A DNA stretch of 64,000 bases from Elymus sibiricus. Lineage: Eukaryota; Streptophyta; Magnoliopsida; Poales; Poaceae. Where the stretch lies: contig CM077670.1 in the NCBI GenBank assembly GCA_039707655.1, positions 147,602,001 to 147,666,000 of the forward strand, read 5' to 3'. Positions 20,998-33,229 of this stretch are shown piece by piece. The notes beneath the pieces are model-generated. The model was not told the DNA's origin. It searched no databases and saw only the letters and a list, made by a program, of their open reading frames with translations. Position 1 is the first letter of the stretch. Each line of letters begins with the position of its first letter. The translations under genes and the position numbers were made by a program.

Positions 20998-22507
20998 TGT
21001 AGGATCGAAAGTATGTCTAGAGGGGGGTGATTAGACTACTTGACCAAATAAAAATCTATCCTTTTCCCAATTTTAGTTGTGGGCAGATTTTAGCAAGTAT
21101 ACCAAGTCAAGTAACACCCTACACATGCAATTCTAAGAGTGTAGCAGCGGAAAGTACAACATTACACATGTAAGTAAAGGAGGGGATTGGAGATTTCAAA
21201 TGCAATGAAAACACGATGATTTTTGGCGCGGTTCCGATAGGTGGTGCTATCATACATCCACGTTGATGGAGGCTTCAACCCACGGAGGGTAACGGTTGCG
21301 CGTGTCCATGGAGGGCTCCACCCACGAAGGGTCCATGAAGAAGCAACCTTGCCTATTCCACCATGGCTTCCGTCCACGAAGGACTAGCCTCACTCAGTGT
21401 AGATCTTCATGAAGTAGGCGATCTCCTTGCCCTTACAAACTCCTTGGTTCAACTCGACATGATCTTGGAGGCTCCCAAGTGACACCTAACCAATCTAGGA
21501 GACACCACTCTCCAAAAGGTAATAGATGGTGTGTTGATGATGAACTCCTTGCTCTTGTGCTTCAATTGATAGTCTCCCCAACACTCAAACAGTTCCTCAT
21601 AGATTTGGATTTGGTGGAAGAAGAATTTGAGTGGAAAGCAACTTAGGAAAGGCTAGAAATCAAGGTTCAAATGGTTGGATTGGAATATCTTGATCTCAAC
21701 ACATGAGTAGGTGGTTCTCTCTCAGAAATCGTATGGTGGAAATGTAGGCACGTTCTGATGGCTTTCTTACTTGGTAAGAGGGTGGTGGAGGGGTATATAT
21801 AGCCTTCACCTCAAATCCAGCCGTTACAAGTCTTTGACCCAACTCGATGACACCGATATGAAAATCTCGGTGAGACCGACTAGTGTAAAAAACATGAACG
21901 TTAGGCTTTTCGGTGGGACCGATATAACCTTTTCAGTGAGACCGAAGTGCAATGGCTAGCGCAACATCAGGTTTCGGTGAGACCGAAAATTTCATCTCAG
22001 AAATTCCGAAGTGAAGTAACAACGTTATAGCAAGTTGGTCAAGCCTTCTCGGTGGGACCGAGAACCATTTCGGTGAGACCGATAAGTTAGGGTTTGGCAT
22101 GTGGCATAGTGTATAGCAGTCTTGGTGGGTCCGGATAAGAATGGTTCGGTGGGACCGAGATCAACTTTTAGGGTTTTGGATAGGATGGAAGTGGAGAAAT
22201 ATTTGGGAGTTTTGGAGCAATATCATTAAGCATTTGAGCAACTGAGTCATAACCAAAACGTCATACCCTTTTAATAGTATTGGCTTTTCCTATGGACTCA
22301 ATGTGATCTTGGATCACTTAACCAAAAATGTAAAATCTTGAAGCATTGCCAATCTTTGTCCTTAGCATTTTGAGGGGTCCACATCCATTAATCCTTGCCA
22401 TGGCAATCATTGATCTTCTCTGAAATATACTAGCAATAAGAATTAGATCAATGATGGATATGTTGTTATTGATTACCAAAACCACCCGGGGAATACTTGC
22501 ACTTTCA
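20998..22507 (-). repeat. Copia-1 5' LTR
   Basis: The minus strand starts TGAAAGTGCAAGTATTCCCC and ends GATCCTACA next to the primer site. It is 1510 bp with TG/CA ends. The U3 part carries the palindrome array, followed by TATA at about 21790-21804. Confidence 0.8.
21790..22159 (-). promoter_or_regulatory. Copia-1 U3 promoter: spaced-palindrome array and TATA box
   Basis: The TATA box is GGCTATATATACCCC on the minus strand (21790-21804). Upstream, nine sites of TCGGT-(G/A)(G/A)G-ACCGA type stand at about 21844 (weak), 21866, 21909, 21932, 21973, 22048, 22069, 22121 (weak) and 22145, spaced irregularly by 20-60 bases. Confidence 0.6.
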
Positions 22508-22639
22508 GTACCTCATCTTCAGGTCTTTGGTTGTCAGCGCCGGTGGAAAGAAGGCGTTCTCCCGCCGCTGTGCTGCTTTGGCGGCCTTCCTCTCTTCCGC
22601 CCCTGAATCAACTGGTTTGGTGGTCCTCTTCGGCGCCAT
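22508..22639 (-). pseudogene. Tat-C antisense ORF, first 44 codons
   Basis: Starts at the ATG complement 22637-22639 and encodes MAPKRTTKPVDSGAEERKAA and so on, ending in FFPPALTTKDLKMRY at the Copia-1 insertion. It is related to the N-terminus of the Tat-D aORF (MAPKK...FSPPAL). The rest of the gene lies left of Copia-1, outside the window. Confidence 0.65.
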
Positions 22640-23032
22640 GGTGGTTTCTGGAGGAGGAATCTAATGGAAGGAGCAAGCGGAGCAGCGCAGAGGCGTTGTG
22701 CTCTGTTCTTGCACGAGGAAGAAGATGAAGGTGGCTGGCTAGATTGGTGAAGAAGGAGGTAAATGAGTAGCGCCCTTCGCAAGTGCCCTTTTTATGGAGA
22801 AGGCGCGGGGGTTGGCTCTTTACTGTCCAACGTGGACGTGATTTTGTAGGCGCACTACCCCAGTTGCCGTTTCAATCCACCTCTCCCACGTCCCGCATTC
22901 AATGCACGTCGTGGGCATGCAGTAAAAATTGATGATTGCGGCAGTAATTCTTCGCCACGTGTGTCTGTGCATTGATTTGGGCCTAGCCCAACAACGCCTC
23001 ACATACGTGTGTGGCCCAAGCCCGAGGGCTCC
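22640..23032 (-). promoter_or_regulatory. Tat-C aORF leader with TATA box (22788-22797)
   Basis: The minus strand has CCATAAAAAGG about 150 bases before the ATG, like the two Tat-D copies. The rest is GC-rich leader and the LTR-proximal tract. No gene otherwise. Confidence 0.5.
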
Positions 23033-24325
23033 TGTCAGTGTATAAAAACATGGGTGTTTCCATACCCTGACCTATGCACAGACAGTTGCACCCTTCCCGA
23101 CGGCAAGGGCTTGCCAGAGGATGGCTTCTGTCAAGACTCAAGACTTGGTTGATAAAACCATGAAGAAGACTTCTAGGAAGGTCATCGAGAAGTACTAAAG
23201 AAGTACTGAGGATCAAGATTACACTTGCCGGCAAGCTCTACACCGGCAAGGAACGGCCCGACAAGCTCCGTGCCGGTAAGCTCCCTTTGCTGTTCCATAG
23301 CTCCACCTCAGCGACCAGCTAGTCGCTTATCAATAGGTGTCGAGCGGGCAGGCAGTTACGTGAAGCTTGTCGGGGCACGTGTCAGCACGACGCCTGAAGA
23401 TTTACTTTAATGACACCCGTCCTGGAGGCGTGTGAAGATAATAGATGGTAGTTGGGCGAGCGGTGCAGGATCCTTGCCAGAGCTCATCCTTAGCATGACA
23501 CCTAACGGAGCATTAAATGCTTTTGTCCTAACCCGTCCGGTTAGGTATGATAGCACTGTAGCCACTATCTACACCATGTTGAGTGCAACTTCAGCATCAG
23601 AATTTGGAATTATCTTCAAATTTATTGGCCACCAGCTGATGATATGCAGACCATTGTCTATCAAGCAAAGAGAGATTTCGCAAACCTTTTTTCTTTGAGG
23701 TAGTTTTTGTTGCTTGCTGGAACATTTGGATTATCAGAAATGCCAAGGTGTTCAGGCATGAGAGGCCAAGTTTTAACAAATGGAGATGTGCTTTCATTCA
23801 TGACATCTCTCTCATGTAGCACAAGATTATGGCAAGGTTTAAGGAGGAATTGCTCAGATGGATTTCTTTTCTACCCCCTTGAGGTCTGTTTTTCCAGGGG
23901 TTAGCCCTATTTTTTTCTCTTTTCACCTTTTGTATAGCTTTTGTTCTGTTGATCACCACTGGTGATTTGTAACTTTCTGTAACATTTTATTCTTTTTTAA
24001 TAAAGATCTAAATACTGTGGGGGTTTTCCCTACAGTTTACACTCAAATTTCTTCTTACTATTTTTCCATTGTGGTAACCCCTTAACCTATAAAAGGAGGC
24101 CCATGGCTACCTTGACAAAGGTCGACACTTTGCACAAGTTCACTACGTAGTTGCACTTCCCACGCATCTTGTCGGCAAGCTGCGCTCTCTTGTACTTGTG
24201 CTTCGACAAATAATCAAATCAAAGCAGGAGTAGGGTTTTACACCTCACGGTGGCCTGAACCTGGGTAAACTTGCTGTGTGTTCTTGCATTGCTGAAACTG
24301 CTCTTTGTGCACGTTGATTCCCACA
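23033..24325 (+). repeat. Tat-C 3' LTR, interrupted by LINE tail
   Basis: Starts TGTCAGTGTATAAAAACATG and ends GATTCCCACA. Without the LINE it is about 815 bp, close to the Tat-D LTR. A TATA-like CTATAAAAGGAGG is at about 24089. Confidence 0.65.
23578..24055 (+). mobile_element. 5'-truncated LINE (L1-like) 3' end
   Basis: One frame reads WNIWIIRNAKVFRHERPSF then FIHDISLM, a stop, and RWISFLPP. This is typical of the C-terminus of plant L1-type ORF2, near its reverse-transcriptase-associated zinc-binding domain. A T-rich 3' untranslated region follows with AATAAA at about 23999. LTR sequence resumes near 24056. Boundaries are approximate and I could not define a target duplication. Confidence 0.6.
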
Positions 24326-24917
24326 GCCAAACCTCAAAGGGATCTCCTAGATCCCAAAGATTATCGTATGCATGACATTGGCCAATGGTGTCCGCTGCTA
24401 TAAATATACACCATGTTAAGGTGTAAACTGTACATATGGCGGCAGAATGTGTTTGACACAACTCACCATGTGCTTCTCATGTAAATTTCTTGACAGCGTC
24501 AAGCTTGGATTTCGTCTGCTTAAGCTCCTTAGTTGGCTGGCCATTCTTCGTCCGAGCAGTCTGTTTCCAAAACAAGTTATGGTGTTGTGGTATAACACAG
24601 CTGGATCCTTAAATCGGTTTCTCGTGCCCAATTTAAGGCTCGGGGGCTACTGGGCTTCGCGCTTATTCACAAAAGGTTATAAAACTTATCGATCCACTCA
24701 TCGGAAAGTATATCCAACCAGTGTCTCGGGGGCTACTGGGGATCGCAACGATTTTTTATACCAAAGGTCCTCGGAAGATATAAAATGTTCACTAAAAAAC
24801 GAGATCGGATGGCATGCCTCCTTTCGAGGAAAGGTACATTTACCCATCCGAAGGGCTAGTGGGCTCATTAAGAGATTTATTGTCACAATAAAGGGATACC
24901 TATAGACTCGAAGATAG
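24326..24917. mobile_element. Tat-B internal fragment (left piece)
   Basis: This piece is continuous with 37568 across the solo LTR. It carries two CTCGGGGGCTACTGG units about 85 bases apart (24641 and 24724), a motif common near the 3' end of grass gypsy internal regions. On the minus strand there is a degenerate helical coding stretch (24631-24330). No complete gene. Confidence 0.5.
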
Positions 24918-24922
24918 CACGC
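24918..24922. repeat. Target site duplication of the solo LTR, left copy (CACGC)
   Basis: Matches 37563-37567. Confidence 0.75.
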
Positions 24923-27900
24923 TGTCAGGACCCCGATCCTAAATCACACCGATCTAGCATATAATACATCATATCACTTTGCGGCCTCACGCACGGTAAC
25001 CTACGGCTGCCGCCTTTACCCTGGCCGGGGCCGTTTGCGTCTTTTGGCTCACGTATATGACTGTGATGCTAGCATCCATATGACAAAGAACCCGGGTCGA
25101 CATGACTAGTCATAAACCAAGGTGGCACAAACGTACAGGGACAGACATACATAACACAGCAATGCACGTGTCGGTCAGCAGCGAGTGTAACCAACTCATA
25201 GCAAATCCACAAGGACTATAGTAAACACCGCGTGACATTTCCCCGTAGGGACAGACACAGGAGCAAAGAAGGATACATGCTGGTCAATCCATGTGTTCCG
25301 GAGCAGTAGCGAACTACCAGGGCTCAGTGGAAGAACTAGAAGGCATTTCCCTGTATGGAAGGCTACCAAAGCAGATAACTAGGTGTCGAATCCCACACAT
25401 ACCAATGCATTTCAAACATACACACAATATGCACGATATGTGTAGATACAACATGGCATCACAACATAATTCTACGGCTCAAAGTATTTATTTAAGAGGC
25501 TCTGAAGAGCCATACATAACATGATATTACAAACATGGGTCTCATGACCCAACATTCGAAGTCATACAAGCAACGGAAGCATAAACATGTCTGAGTACAA
25601 ACAACTAGAAAGAAAAAGGCTGAGAAGCCTGACTATCTACAAGACCCTCCATAGGAACCAGACCTCTGTCTGGGATTCCCAAGCTAACCGTCGAAGCCCA
25701 CGTGGAACTACTAGTGAGACTGAAGTCTCCTATGCAAAGACATAAATTAAGCAACTGTGAGTACAAAGGTACTCAGCAAGACTTACATCAGACCTAACTA
25801 CTTATGCATCGGTATCAATAAAGGGGGTGGTGGAGTTTAACTGCAGCAAGCCAGCTTTGACTCTATGGCTGTCTTGTACTATGACTACCACTAATTTCTT
25901 GAGGTGAGAAAGCACACATGAGTCCACATATTCACCATATCAATACTCCACTACGGATCCTCTCCCGTCTCCCTACGAGAAGGCCATCCATAGCACTCAC
26001 GCTTATCTTGCGCATTTTAGGGTATCCACTTCCAGTTATCTATGAACCATATAAGTCTCCAAGTAGTCCATATCTGAGGACGTGGCTATTCGAATAGATC
26101 ATTTTACCCTGCAGGGGTGTAGTTCTTCACACACGCTCTCACCACTTACCACCATATACACGTCATGTATCTCGGTAACCTTCAAGCGGAAGCCTGGCGA
26201 GGGTGTCGGCCACAACCTGACTAACCACGCAAGACTCTTGTCCAGGTTTATCGCCTATCTGAGGCTGAACCTGCAAAGGAAGTCCGGCCGAAGTTTCCAT
26301 TACGGCCCCAAACGAGGTGTGCAGGGTTCCCAAGTCCACCATCCGGGTGCCACTTGGTACACCAGGCCACTATGCCTAGTCTGTCCCAAGCCCACCTGTA
26401 CCGGGTGCCACTTGGTAGACAAATAGCATGACCTACAAACACCAGAAACTAGTTGCAACTCCTGGACAGAGATCGGGGTGATTAATAAACCGAGAGGGGC
26501 CGAGTTACCAGAACCCAATGTGTGGTAGTAGCTAGTCTTGGATAACATACACAGAGCTCAGTTCTTAAGGACGGTCTCAATGAGACAACCCACCATGCAG
26601 TCCTACTTGGCCTCTCATTGCTACCTTTACCAAATCGTGTTCACACACTTAGCTCTCAACATCAGAACATGACCACAACATTCCAATTCATTCCCGGATG
26701 AATCAGACCTGACACAACTCTAAGCAATACTAGGCATAACAAGTAAGCATGGATGAGTAGTCACAACATGGCTCAAGAAATTCCTACTCATGCTAGTAGG
26801 TTTCAGCTATTTACTGTGACAAAGACAGGTCATGCAGAGGAATGGGTTCAACTACCACAACAGGTAACAGTTGAATCGTTGTTGTCCTAATGCAGTAAAA
26901 GAGAGTAACAGCAAGAGAGTGGGATTGTATTGGATTTCTCAAAGGGGGTTTGTTTGCCTGGCACTTTTGAAGATGATACTGCACTTCATCAGTGTCAACG
27001 GTCACTACATCGGAAACGTCAACTACTGGGAAGGAACAAGCACCGACAAACAAAGAAGGATCACGATCAATGCAATGCAACAATATGATGCATGATCATG
27101 ACATGGCAACATGCTGTTGATTCAGCTAATGTAACTAGCAACCAGATTAAATGAAGTTGGTTTGAACCAAAGGTTCAAATTCGAACTCCAAATGTGATTA
27201 TTTAAATGCCATTTAATTGATTCGCCGTAAACAGTGGAGTTAAGTTGTTCGAACATGCATGAAAATGCCATAAATAGATTCTTCACATTTTTTTGATAAT
27301 TTCTCATATATAATTTATTTCATTCAGAGTTACAGTTGATTTTCTATGAATTTTTGAAGTTTTAAACATTTTCTGGAATTCTCACATTTATTTCTAAATA
27401 AGAAAATCCAGTTAATTACATTATGATGTCAGCACGATGTCATACTTGAGTTAGCAGGTCAACTAATCCGTCCAGGGTCAAACCTGACCAGTGGGACCCA
27501 CTCGTCAGTGACACATGACATAATTAAGTTTAATTATAACCTAATTAAAATGTTAGCCGGTTAATAAACCACGTGGGCCCACCTGTCAGTGGGTCAGGGG
27601 TGTGGTTTGTGGCTAATTAAGCCTGCCACATCAGCTACGCCGGCGGCGACCATATCCCACGGCGGAGGCTCACTGGAGTGACTCGGGACGGTGCTACAGG
27701 CGTCAGCTGGGCATGCGGCTTGGTCCTACGGGCAGCTGGCGCTCACGCGCACCTCGTGGATCAGGCGAGAGGAGCTGGGGTGGATTAAACGATGGCGGCG
27801 GCGACTTGTGCGGTGGCCGGAGTTCGGACATCGACGGATTCGATGATGTGGTGCACGATGGGACAAGCCGGTGCTTGCTACGTGTTCATGGAGGTGCGCG

Positions 27901-28539
27901 GAGCACGATGACACGCTCAGGCACGCCGTGCATGTGCCTTAACCATGGAGGCGACATGGCTGGCGGCAGCGAGCTCGGGAGCTTGCGGAACAGCGGCTAC
28001 AGCGCGCAAAAGACGAGGGGAGAAGGGGGGAGAAGAACAGGGGCTCACGGTGGTTTCAGCGGAGCAAACGGCATGGCCGGGGGAACTCTGGACGGCGCGA
28101 ATCCGACGACGGCGGTCGTCGGGGCAGGGGCTGAAGATGGCGATGTTGCAGTCTCCTGTGGGCTTCTTCGGTCACGTGCGTCATCTTGGAGACGAAGCAG
28201 AGTCTGGCGGAGCGATTTGACCCGTCGGCGAAGCCTGGGGTGTGCGGTGGCTACGGATGCAATGGCGGCGCGCTCCGGTGGCTCTCGATGGTGCTCGAAA
28301 TCGAGAGAGGGAGAGGGCTAGAGCGAGCAGAGAGAGAGGGGAGCGGTTGAGGGGGTCGAGGGCGTCTCAGAGGCGCAAGGACAAGGCCTGGGGAGGGCCA
28401 GGCAGGCAGCTGCATGCCGGCATCCGCGGGCGCCGTGCACTGCTTCCCCTCTGCCTACTGGCAAGAGGAGGAAGACGGCTATGCCCCTGGTGGGCTGGGC
28501 CGGTTTGCTAGCCGGCCAGGTTAGAAGGCCCAGGTGAGG

Positions 28540-28544
28540 GTGTC
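28540..28544. repeat. Target site duplication of CRM-1, left copy (GTGTC)
   Basis: Matches 37102-37106. Confidence 0.85.
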
Positions 28545-29517
28545 TGATGCGGAGCATCCCACAGTCATCCTCATGGACCTACCTACATCTCCTCAAGTGC
28601 CAAGTGGGCCAATGACACGAGCACGTGCAAGAGCTCTCGAGACCGAGGTGACATCTCGCCTTAAGGAACTTCCATTTGACTCATGTGAGACATGGCTACT
28701 ACCTCAAGACGGAATGCTATGTGTGATCAGGTACGAGGAAGACCGCCTTGGAAATGCTCGAAACAAAGACCAAGTCGACAAGTGCACGGACGAACAAGCG
28801 CGAGGAAGAAGACCGCTGAAAAGCTTCAGCGGCCGGACATCCGGCACCTGATGGAGAGGACAGCAGCAGCAGCCCAGCAGCGAAGAAGCTACAGGGCCCG
28901 GACATCCGGCCCGACCAGGCCCGGACATCCGGCCCCTGCCCGGATTTCTGGCCACCCATTACAGAACGTGCGAGCGCCTTCAGGTCGGACATCCGGCGCC
29001 AGGCCCGGACACCCGGCCCCGCGTTGAACCACCGGACATCCGGCCCAATGGCCGGACATCTGCCCCCTGTCTGCGCCAAAAGGGCCCTTCGGCCGTGTAC
29101 CCTCTCTCCCTCACCCCCACTTCATCCTAGACGATAAATAGACCTCCTCTTCCTCCTTTCTAGAGTTAGCAAAGTATATTGAGACATTGAGTAGAGCTTT
29201 GCTCCTTGTATCTCCTCTTGGGGAATCAAGACCTCTCTAGGGAGAAAGATCCCCATCATAGGATCATCAAGACCTCCTAAGGGAGAAGGATCTCATCTAG
29301 ATCATCAAGACCTCACCTCCTTTGGAGTGGGAAGAACTTTACCTTGTGCTTGTTTCCATCGATTGATCTTGTATGCTTGTGGATCTCATGTATGCTATCC
29401 TAGTGGATGTGTGATTTGGGTTTGTTTGAGTGATTTCCCTTGGTTGTTCTTCTTGTTCCTCTCTTTCCCCCCTCCAAGTGTGGAAAGATCCTCAAATTAG
29501 GGTTTCACCCTACATCA
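28545..29517 (+). repeat. CRM-1 5' LTR
   Basis: 973 bp, TGATGCGGAGCATCCC to CACCCTACATCA. The first ~300 bases correspond to the pol C-terminal code found in the 3' LTR. The palindrome cluster at 28832-29064 is followed by a TATA-like CGATAAATAG (29131-29140), where the 3' LTR has CTATAAATAG. Confidence 0.9.
28832..29064 (+). promoter_or_regulatory. Cluster of CCGGA-CA-TCCGG spaced palindromes in CRM-1 U3
   Basis: Copies at about 28832, 28897, 28920, 28984, 29004 (CCGGACACCCGG), 29031 and 29051 (variant), plus a degenerate one at 28939, lie 70-300 bases upstream of the TATA-like box. They recur in the 3' LTR (36418-36655), and four more occur in the leader (29817-29898). Confidence 0.6.
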
Positions 29518-29520
29518 TCT

Positions 29521-29533
29521 TGGTATCAGAGCC
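29521..29533 (+). other. Primer binding site of CRM-1
   Basis: TGGTATCAGAGCC, complementary to initiator methionine tRNA, three bases after the LTR. Confidence 0.9.
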
Positions 29534-31077
29534 ACGTTGATTCACACTTTGGAGTCTTTCCACTTGTTTTCTAGCCCCAATTTTGTTTGATTTTGTCCAA
29601 TTTTGAAAATTCCCCACAAAAATAGCCCTACCAAAAAATTTGTGATTTGTTGGTTTGATGATGTTTTGTTGATTTTGATCCATGGATTTGCTTGGTTTCA
29701 AGTGGATCTAGCTTTCCCGCACCTTCTCCATCATTTCCATCCACAAAATCTACCCAATTTTGCCACAAAATTTTCTTTTCCAAACTTGTTCTTCGAGTTC
29801 ATCCGCGGAGTGGGTACCCCGGACATTCGGCCGTGACCCCAAACATCCGGCCTAACTACCAGCTTGGACATCCGGCTGCCAGCCCGGACATCCGGCCCCT
29901 GGCAACCAGCCCACCAAAATCTTCGCAATTTCTTCGAATTTTTGTCGCTTCCCATCGTTTCTTTCGCAAGCCCTCATACATCTCCACATTACCATCGCAT
30001 ACTCGTGTGACTCCACCACCGACTTCCGCAACCACCGCAAATTTTGCCACGTTTGCCATTTGAGATTTTGAGTCACGGTTTGCCGTTTCCTAACGTGTTT
30101 CGGCTACTTAGGGATGGTTCGACATTGACATCACCGCCGCTCATCATCGCCACGGACTCGTCATCGACAACAACCACTTCACCATTGTGACACCATAACC
30201 GTAAGCAAGGACGGTAACTCCGATGACAGCTTGTTCATCTCCTTTTCATTGCAATTGTTAACCTCGAGACCATCTTTTGCGTCACTTTCCTACGAGTCTA
30301 GCCATTTGAGTATTGCCGGGCAACGCTACTTGTGCACTTTAGTGATACCGTTCCGCATAGCTATCATAGCGTGCAAATATCATCATATCATCTCTTGTGC
30401 CAAATTTGTTCCCGCATATACATCATTGCTATCTTCATAAGAGCATTTCGCAAAAGTGGCAAAAGGAAAATATCAAAAGGAAGAGAAGATTTTAAGCAAA
30501 AGAGAAAGAACAACACCAAGCTTGTAAGCAATAGCCATAGCATCGCCACATTACATAGCATATTTGATCATCTTGGATCATTGTGACAAGTTCACCGGGA
30601 CTCATACATACATAGCATAAGTGAGATAGAAAGTCCATACGTTTTGTCTCTTATAGGTTGTGCACAAGTTCGTATCTGCCTATTGAGCAATCATGCTAGT
30701 GTCTCTCTAGTGTTGTGCAACAAGAGCATTTTCCATGGATTCCATATTTTGAGCTCATTCCTTGGTTGCACGACCTCATTTATCTATCCGTGTATGTGTT
30801 TCCGTGTGCTACTTATTGCTATTGGTCTACTTGTTACACTTGCGAACTTGTGAATCTTTTTCAACATTATTGATATCTATCTTGCAAATTGCAACTATTT
30901 TGTGCCATCATCCTAACCAAGCTACTCCATAAGCCTTTTGTGTAGGTGTGAGAAACAAACCTGGTACCAATTCTACTATCATAGCTATACATTGAGTGAT
31001 ACTCGATACATCTTCAATCTTCGAAAAAGGTAACTCTGGTTTTGTTCTCTCATTTCCTACTCACCTCTACTTGATCA
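29534..31077 (+). other. CRM-1 leader (5' untranslated region)
   Basis: About 1.5 kb between the primer site and the gag ATG. T-rich and without a recognisable gene. It contains four further GGACATCCGGC-type motifs at 29817-29898. Confidence 0.6.
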
Positions 31078-33229
31078 TGACGGATAGGCCAAGTACATCT
31101 TCAAATCCTCTCTTCGACGAGCACGAAGAACCGAACGACTACGTATCCAAGAGCCATCTCTTTAGGGTACAACGAGCCTTGCATCAAGAAAGTGAAGCTT
31201 TGGGCGATCGCATTGAGCAACTCGCCACCGACTTGCGTCACTCCGAAACACGAAAAAGAGACTACCTCGACGCCAAGCTTACTACACAAATGGACGAACT
31301 TCGTGCCATGATGATTGACCGTGCTTCCTCAACTTCGTCATCGACAAGGAGAACTCGGTCAAGACACCATTGTTCGGATTCATCATCGGATGCAAGTCTT
31401 CCTCGAGCTCGTCTACATCATTGGCAAGAACATCAAGCTCACCAAAATCCATTACATGGCAATGGTTTGCAACAACGCCTTTGAGAGCGTGAACGTCAAC
31501 GCCATCAAGTTCAAGATGACACTCACCAAGAGCAAGTTTCATGACGTCAACAACAAGATGCCCAAGATGGCGATCCACTTCGGCAAGAGCAACAACGTCG
31601 TCAACAACAAGCCCTCGAAACACAATGTGCCCTTTGAGATGCCAACCATGCCCTCGACGAACGCAACCGTCGTGTGCGTGAAGAGGAAGAGGCACGTCCC
31701 AAGAAGAAGCCACACACCAAGAAGAGAATCAAGAAAGGAGGAACTGGGCAAGAGTACCTCGTCCCCACCATCAAGCCAACCGCGTAGAGCAGGAAGAGAA
31801 CGGGGATGATGACCCACCTCCAAGACAAGACCGACGACAACATCGGCATAATGACGAACAACGCTATGGTAAGCTCAATTTCAACATGCCCAAGTTTTCC
31901 GGAAGCAACGACCCCGAAGACTACCTCTCATGGGCCTTAAAGGTGGACAAGATATTCCGTCTACACAGCTATGACGAGGAAGAGAAGGTAGCCATGGCAT
32001 CGCTTGAGTTCCAAGACTATGTTCTCATTTGGTGGGAGAAAGTGATCGAGAGACGCCAAGAGAAAGGCGAACCACCAATCACAACGTGGACTCAAATGAA
32101 GGAGGTCATGAGAGCTCGCTTTGTGCCTACACACTATAGCCGCGACCTCTTCAGGAAACTTCAACTCCTTAAGAAAGGAACCAAGTCGGTTGAAGAATAC
32201 TACAAAGAAATGGAGATTGCAATGATATGAGCCAACGTCAAGGAAGATGATGAACAAACTATGGCGCATTTCTTGAATGGCCTCAACCACCCAATCAAGA
32301 AAATTGCGGACTTTCAACCTTACTCCAACCTCCTCGAGCTAGTGCACCAAGCCACCAAAGCGGAGCATCAAGTGCAAGATGATTACAAGTACTCCAAGTA
32401 CTCTTCCAAGACCTACGGTTCTTACAATCAAGCTTCAACGACTACAACACCTTCTCCAACGACTCGAGCTACACCAAGTACCGGTGACAAGTCAAGCTAC
32501 AAGAATCCTTCGACATCTTCGAGTCATCTTCCTACTACTGCAAGCAACTCCAAGCCAAGAGCTTCGTCATCAACAACTCCTACGGATGCCACCGACAAAA
32601 CAAGTGACATCAAGTGCTTTACTTGCAAAGGCCGAGGCCACAAGTCTTTTGAGTGCCCCACACGGCGTACCATGATCGCCAACGTGGACGGCACCTACGA
32701 CTCTATGAGTGAAGATGAAATGGAAGCACTTGAGCACGTGGCCATGCATCGACAAGTGAATGAAGATGAGGATGATCAAGTGTTTTGTGACAATGATTCA
32801 AGCCCCGCTCTTGTTGTCTCCAAGATCTTGACACTTCAACAACAACAAGACGAAGACCAATGTTGCCATATCTTCCATACCAAAGTGGGTATCCAAGGAC
32901 GTTCCGTCAAGGTCATCATCGACGGCGGAAGTTGTCACAACTTGGAAAGTGAAGAATTATGCTCCAAGCTACAATTGCTCAAGAAGAAGCACCCTCACCC
33001 CTACAATGTCCAATGGTTAAGCGACTCCGGCACCATTCAAGTGGAGCACACCGTTCAAGTGTCCTTCAAGATTGGCGCCTATGAAGACACCTTGGAGTGT
33101 GATGTGGTTCCTATGTCCGTATGCCATCTCCTCCTTGGAAGACCTTGGCAATTCGACCGCGGCGTCATCCATAATGGACGGACCAATCACTATAGCTTCA
33201 AGATGAAGGGCAAGGAATTCATACTTTGA
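31078..33229 (+). pseudogene. CRM-1 gag and protease, broken
   Basis: ATG at 31078 (MTDRPSTSSNPLFDE). The first frame ends at 31484, and a frame change separates it from the capsid-like core (31886-32230) with FSGSNDPEDYLSWALKVDKI and FVPTHYSRDLFRKLQ. An ATA-TGA stop at 32228-32230 interrupts. The C-terminal half has a Ser/Thr-rich linker, a CCHC knuckle CFTCKGRGHKSFEC (about 32617) and the protease motif VIIDGGSCHNL (about 32913) with LLLGRPWQFD. It ends at TGA 33227-33229. Gag forms the particle, and the protease cleaves the polyprotein. Confidence 0.75.

Larger units (their letters stand above)
1..22507 (-). mobile_element. Copia-type LTR retrotransposon (Copia-1), split by Tat-D, left end outside window
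   Basis: On the minus strand the order is 5' LTR (20998-22507), initiator-Met tRNA primer site, Copia-type gag, a 14.8 kb insertion (Tat-D, 5170-19957), the rest of gag, a non-coding stretch, an internal promoter-like array and a Transposase_32-like ORF. The 3' LTR would lie beyond position 1. No protease, integrase, reverse transcriptase or RNase H domain is visible between the end of gag (about 3700) and the second ORF, so this copy looks non-autonomous or pol-deleted. The element interrupts the antisense gene of Tat-C at 22508. One half of its target duplication would be GTACC (22508-22512); the other half is out of view. Confidence 0.75.
22508..24325 (+). mobile_element. Tat-C: 3' end of a Tat-lineage Ty3/gypsy element
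   Basis: In pol orientation (plus) this is the aORF start in antisense, its leader, a GAGGGCTCC tract and a 3' LTR. The LTR is related to those of Tat-D but lies in the opposite orientation. It is interrupted by a LINE tail. Confidence 0.65.

Noticed and set aside
21844..22159. Repeated TCGGTGAGACCGA units as a CRISPR array
   Set aside because: Units are too short, spacing is irregular, there are no cas genes, and the sequence is plant LTR DNA.
23033..24325. Tat-C LTR as another LTR of Tat-D
   Set aside because: Opposite orientation, different terminal sequence and clear divergence; the Copia-1 LTR lies between them.
24641..24740. CTCGGGGGCTACTGG pair as paired LTR starts
   Set aside because: No TG start with LTR-like continuation follows either unit; treated as an internal repeat of Tat-B.
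27713..28321. 202-codon plus-strand ORF in the solo LTR
   Set aside because: GC-rich LTR sequence with Arg/Gly-rich composition, overlapping frames and no recognisable domain.
28832..29064. CCGGACATCCGGC units as a CRISPR or satellite array
   Set aside because: Irregular spacing and position in a promoter region of a eukaryotic LTR; interpreted as cis-element cluster.
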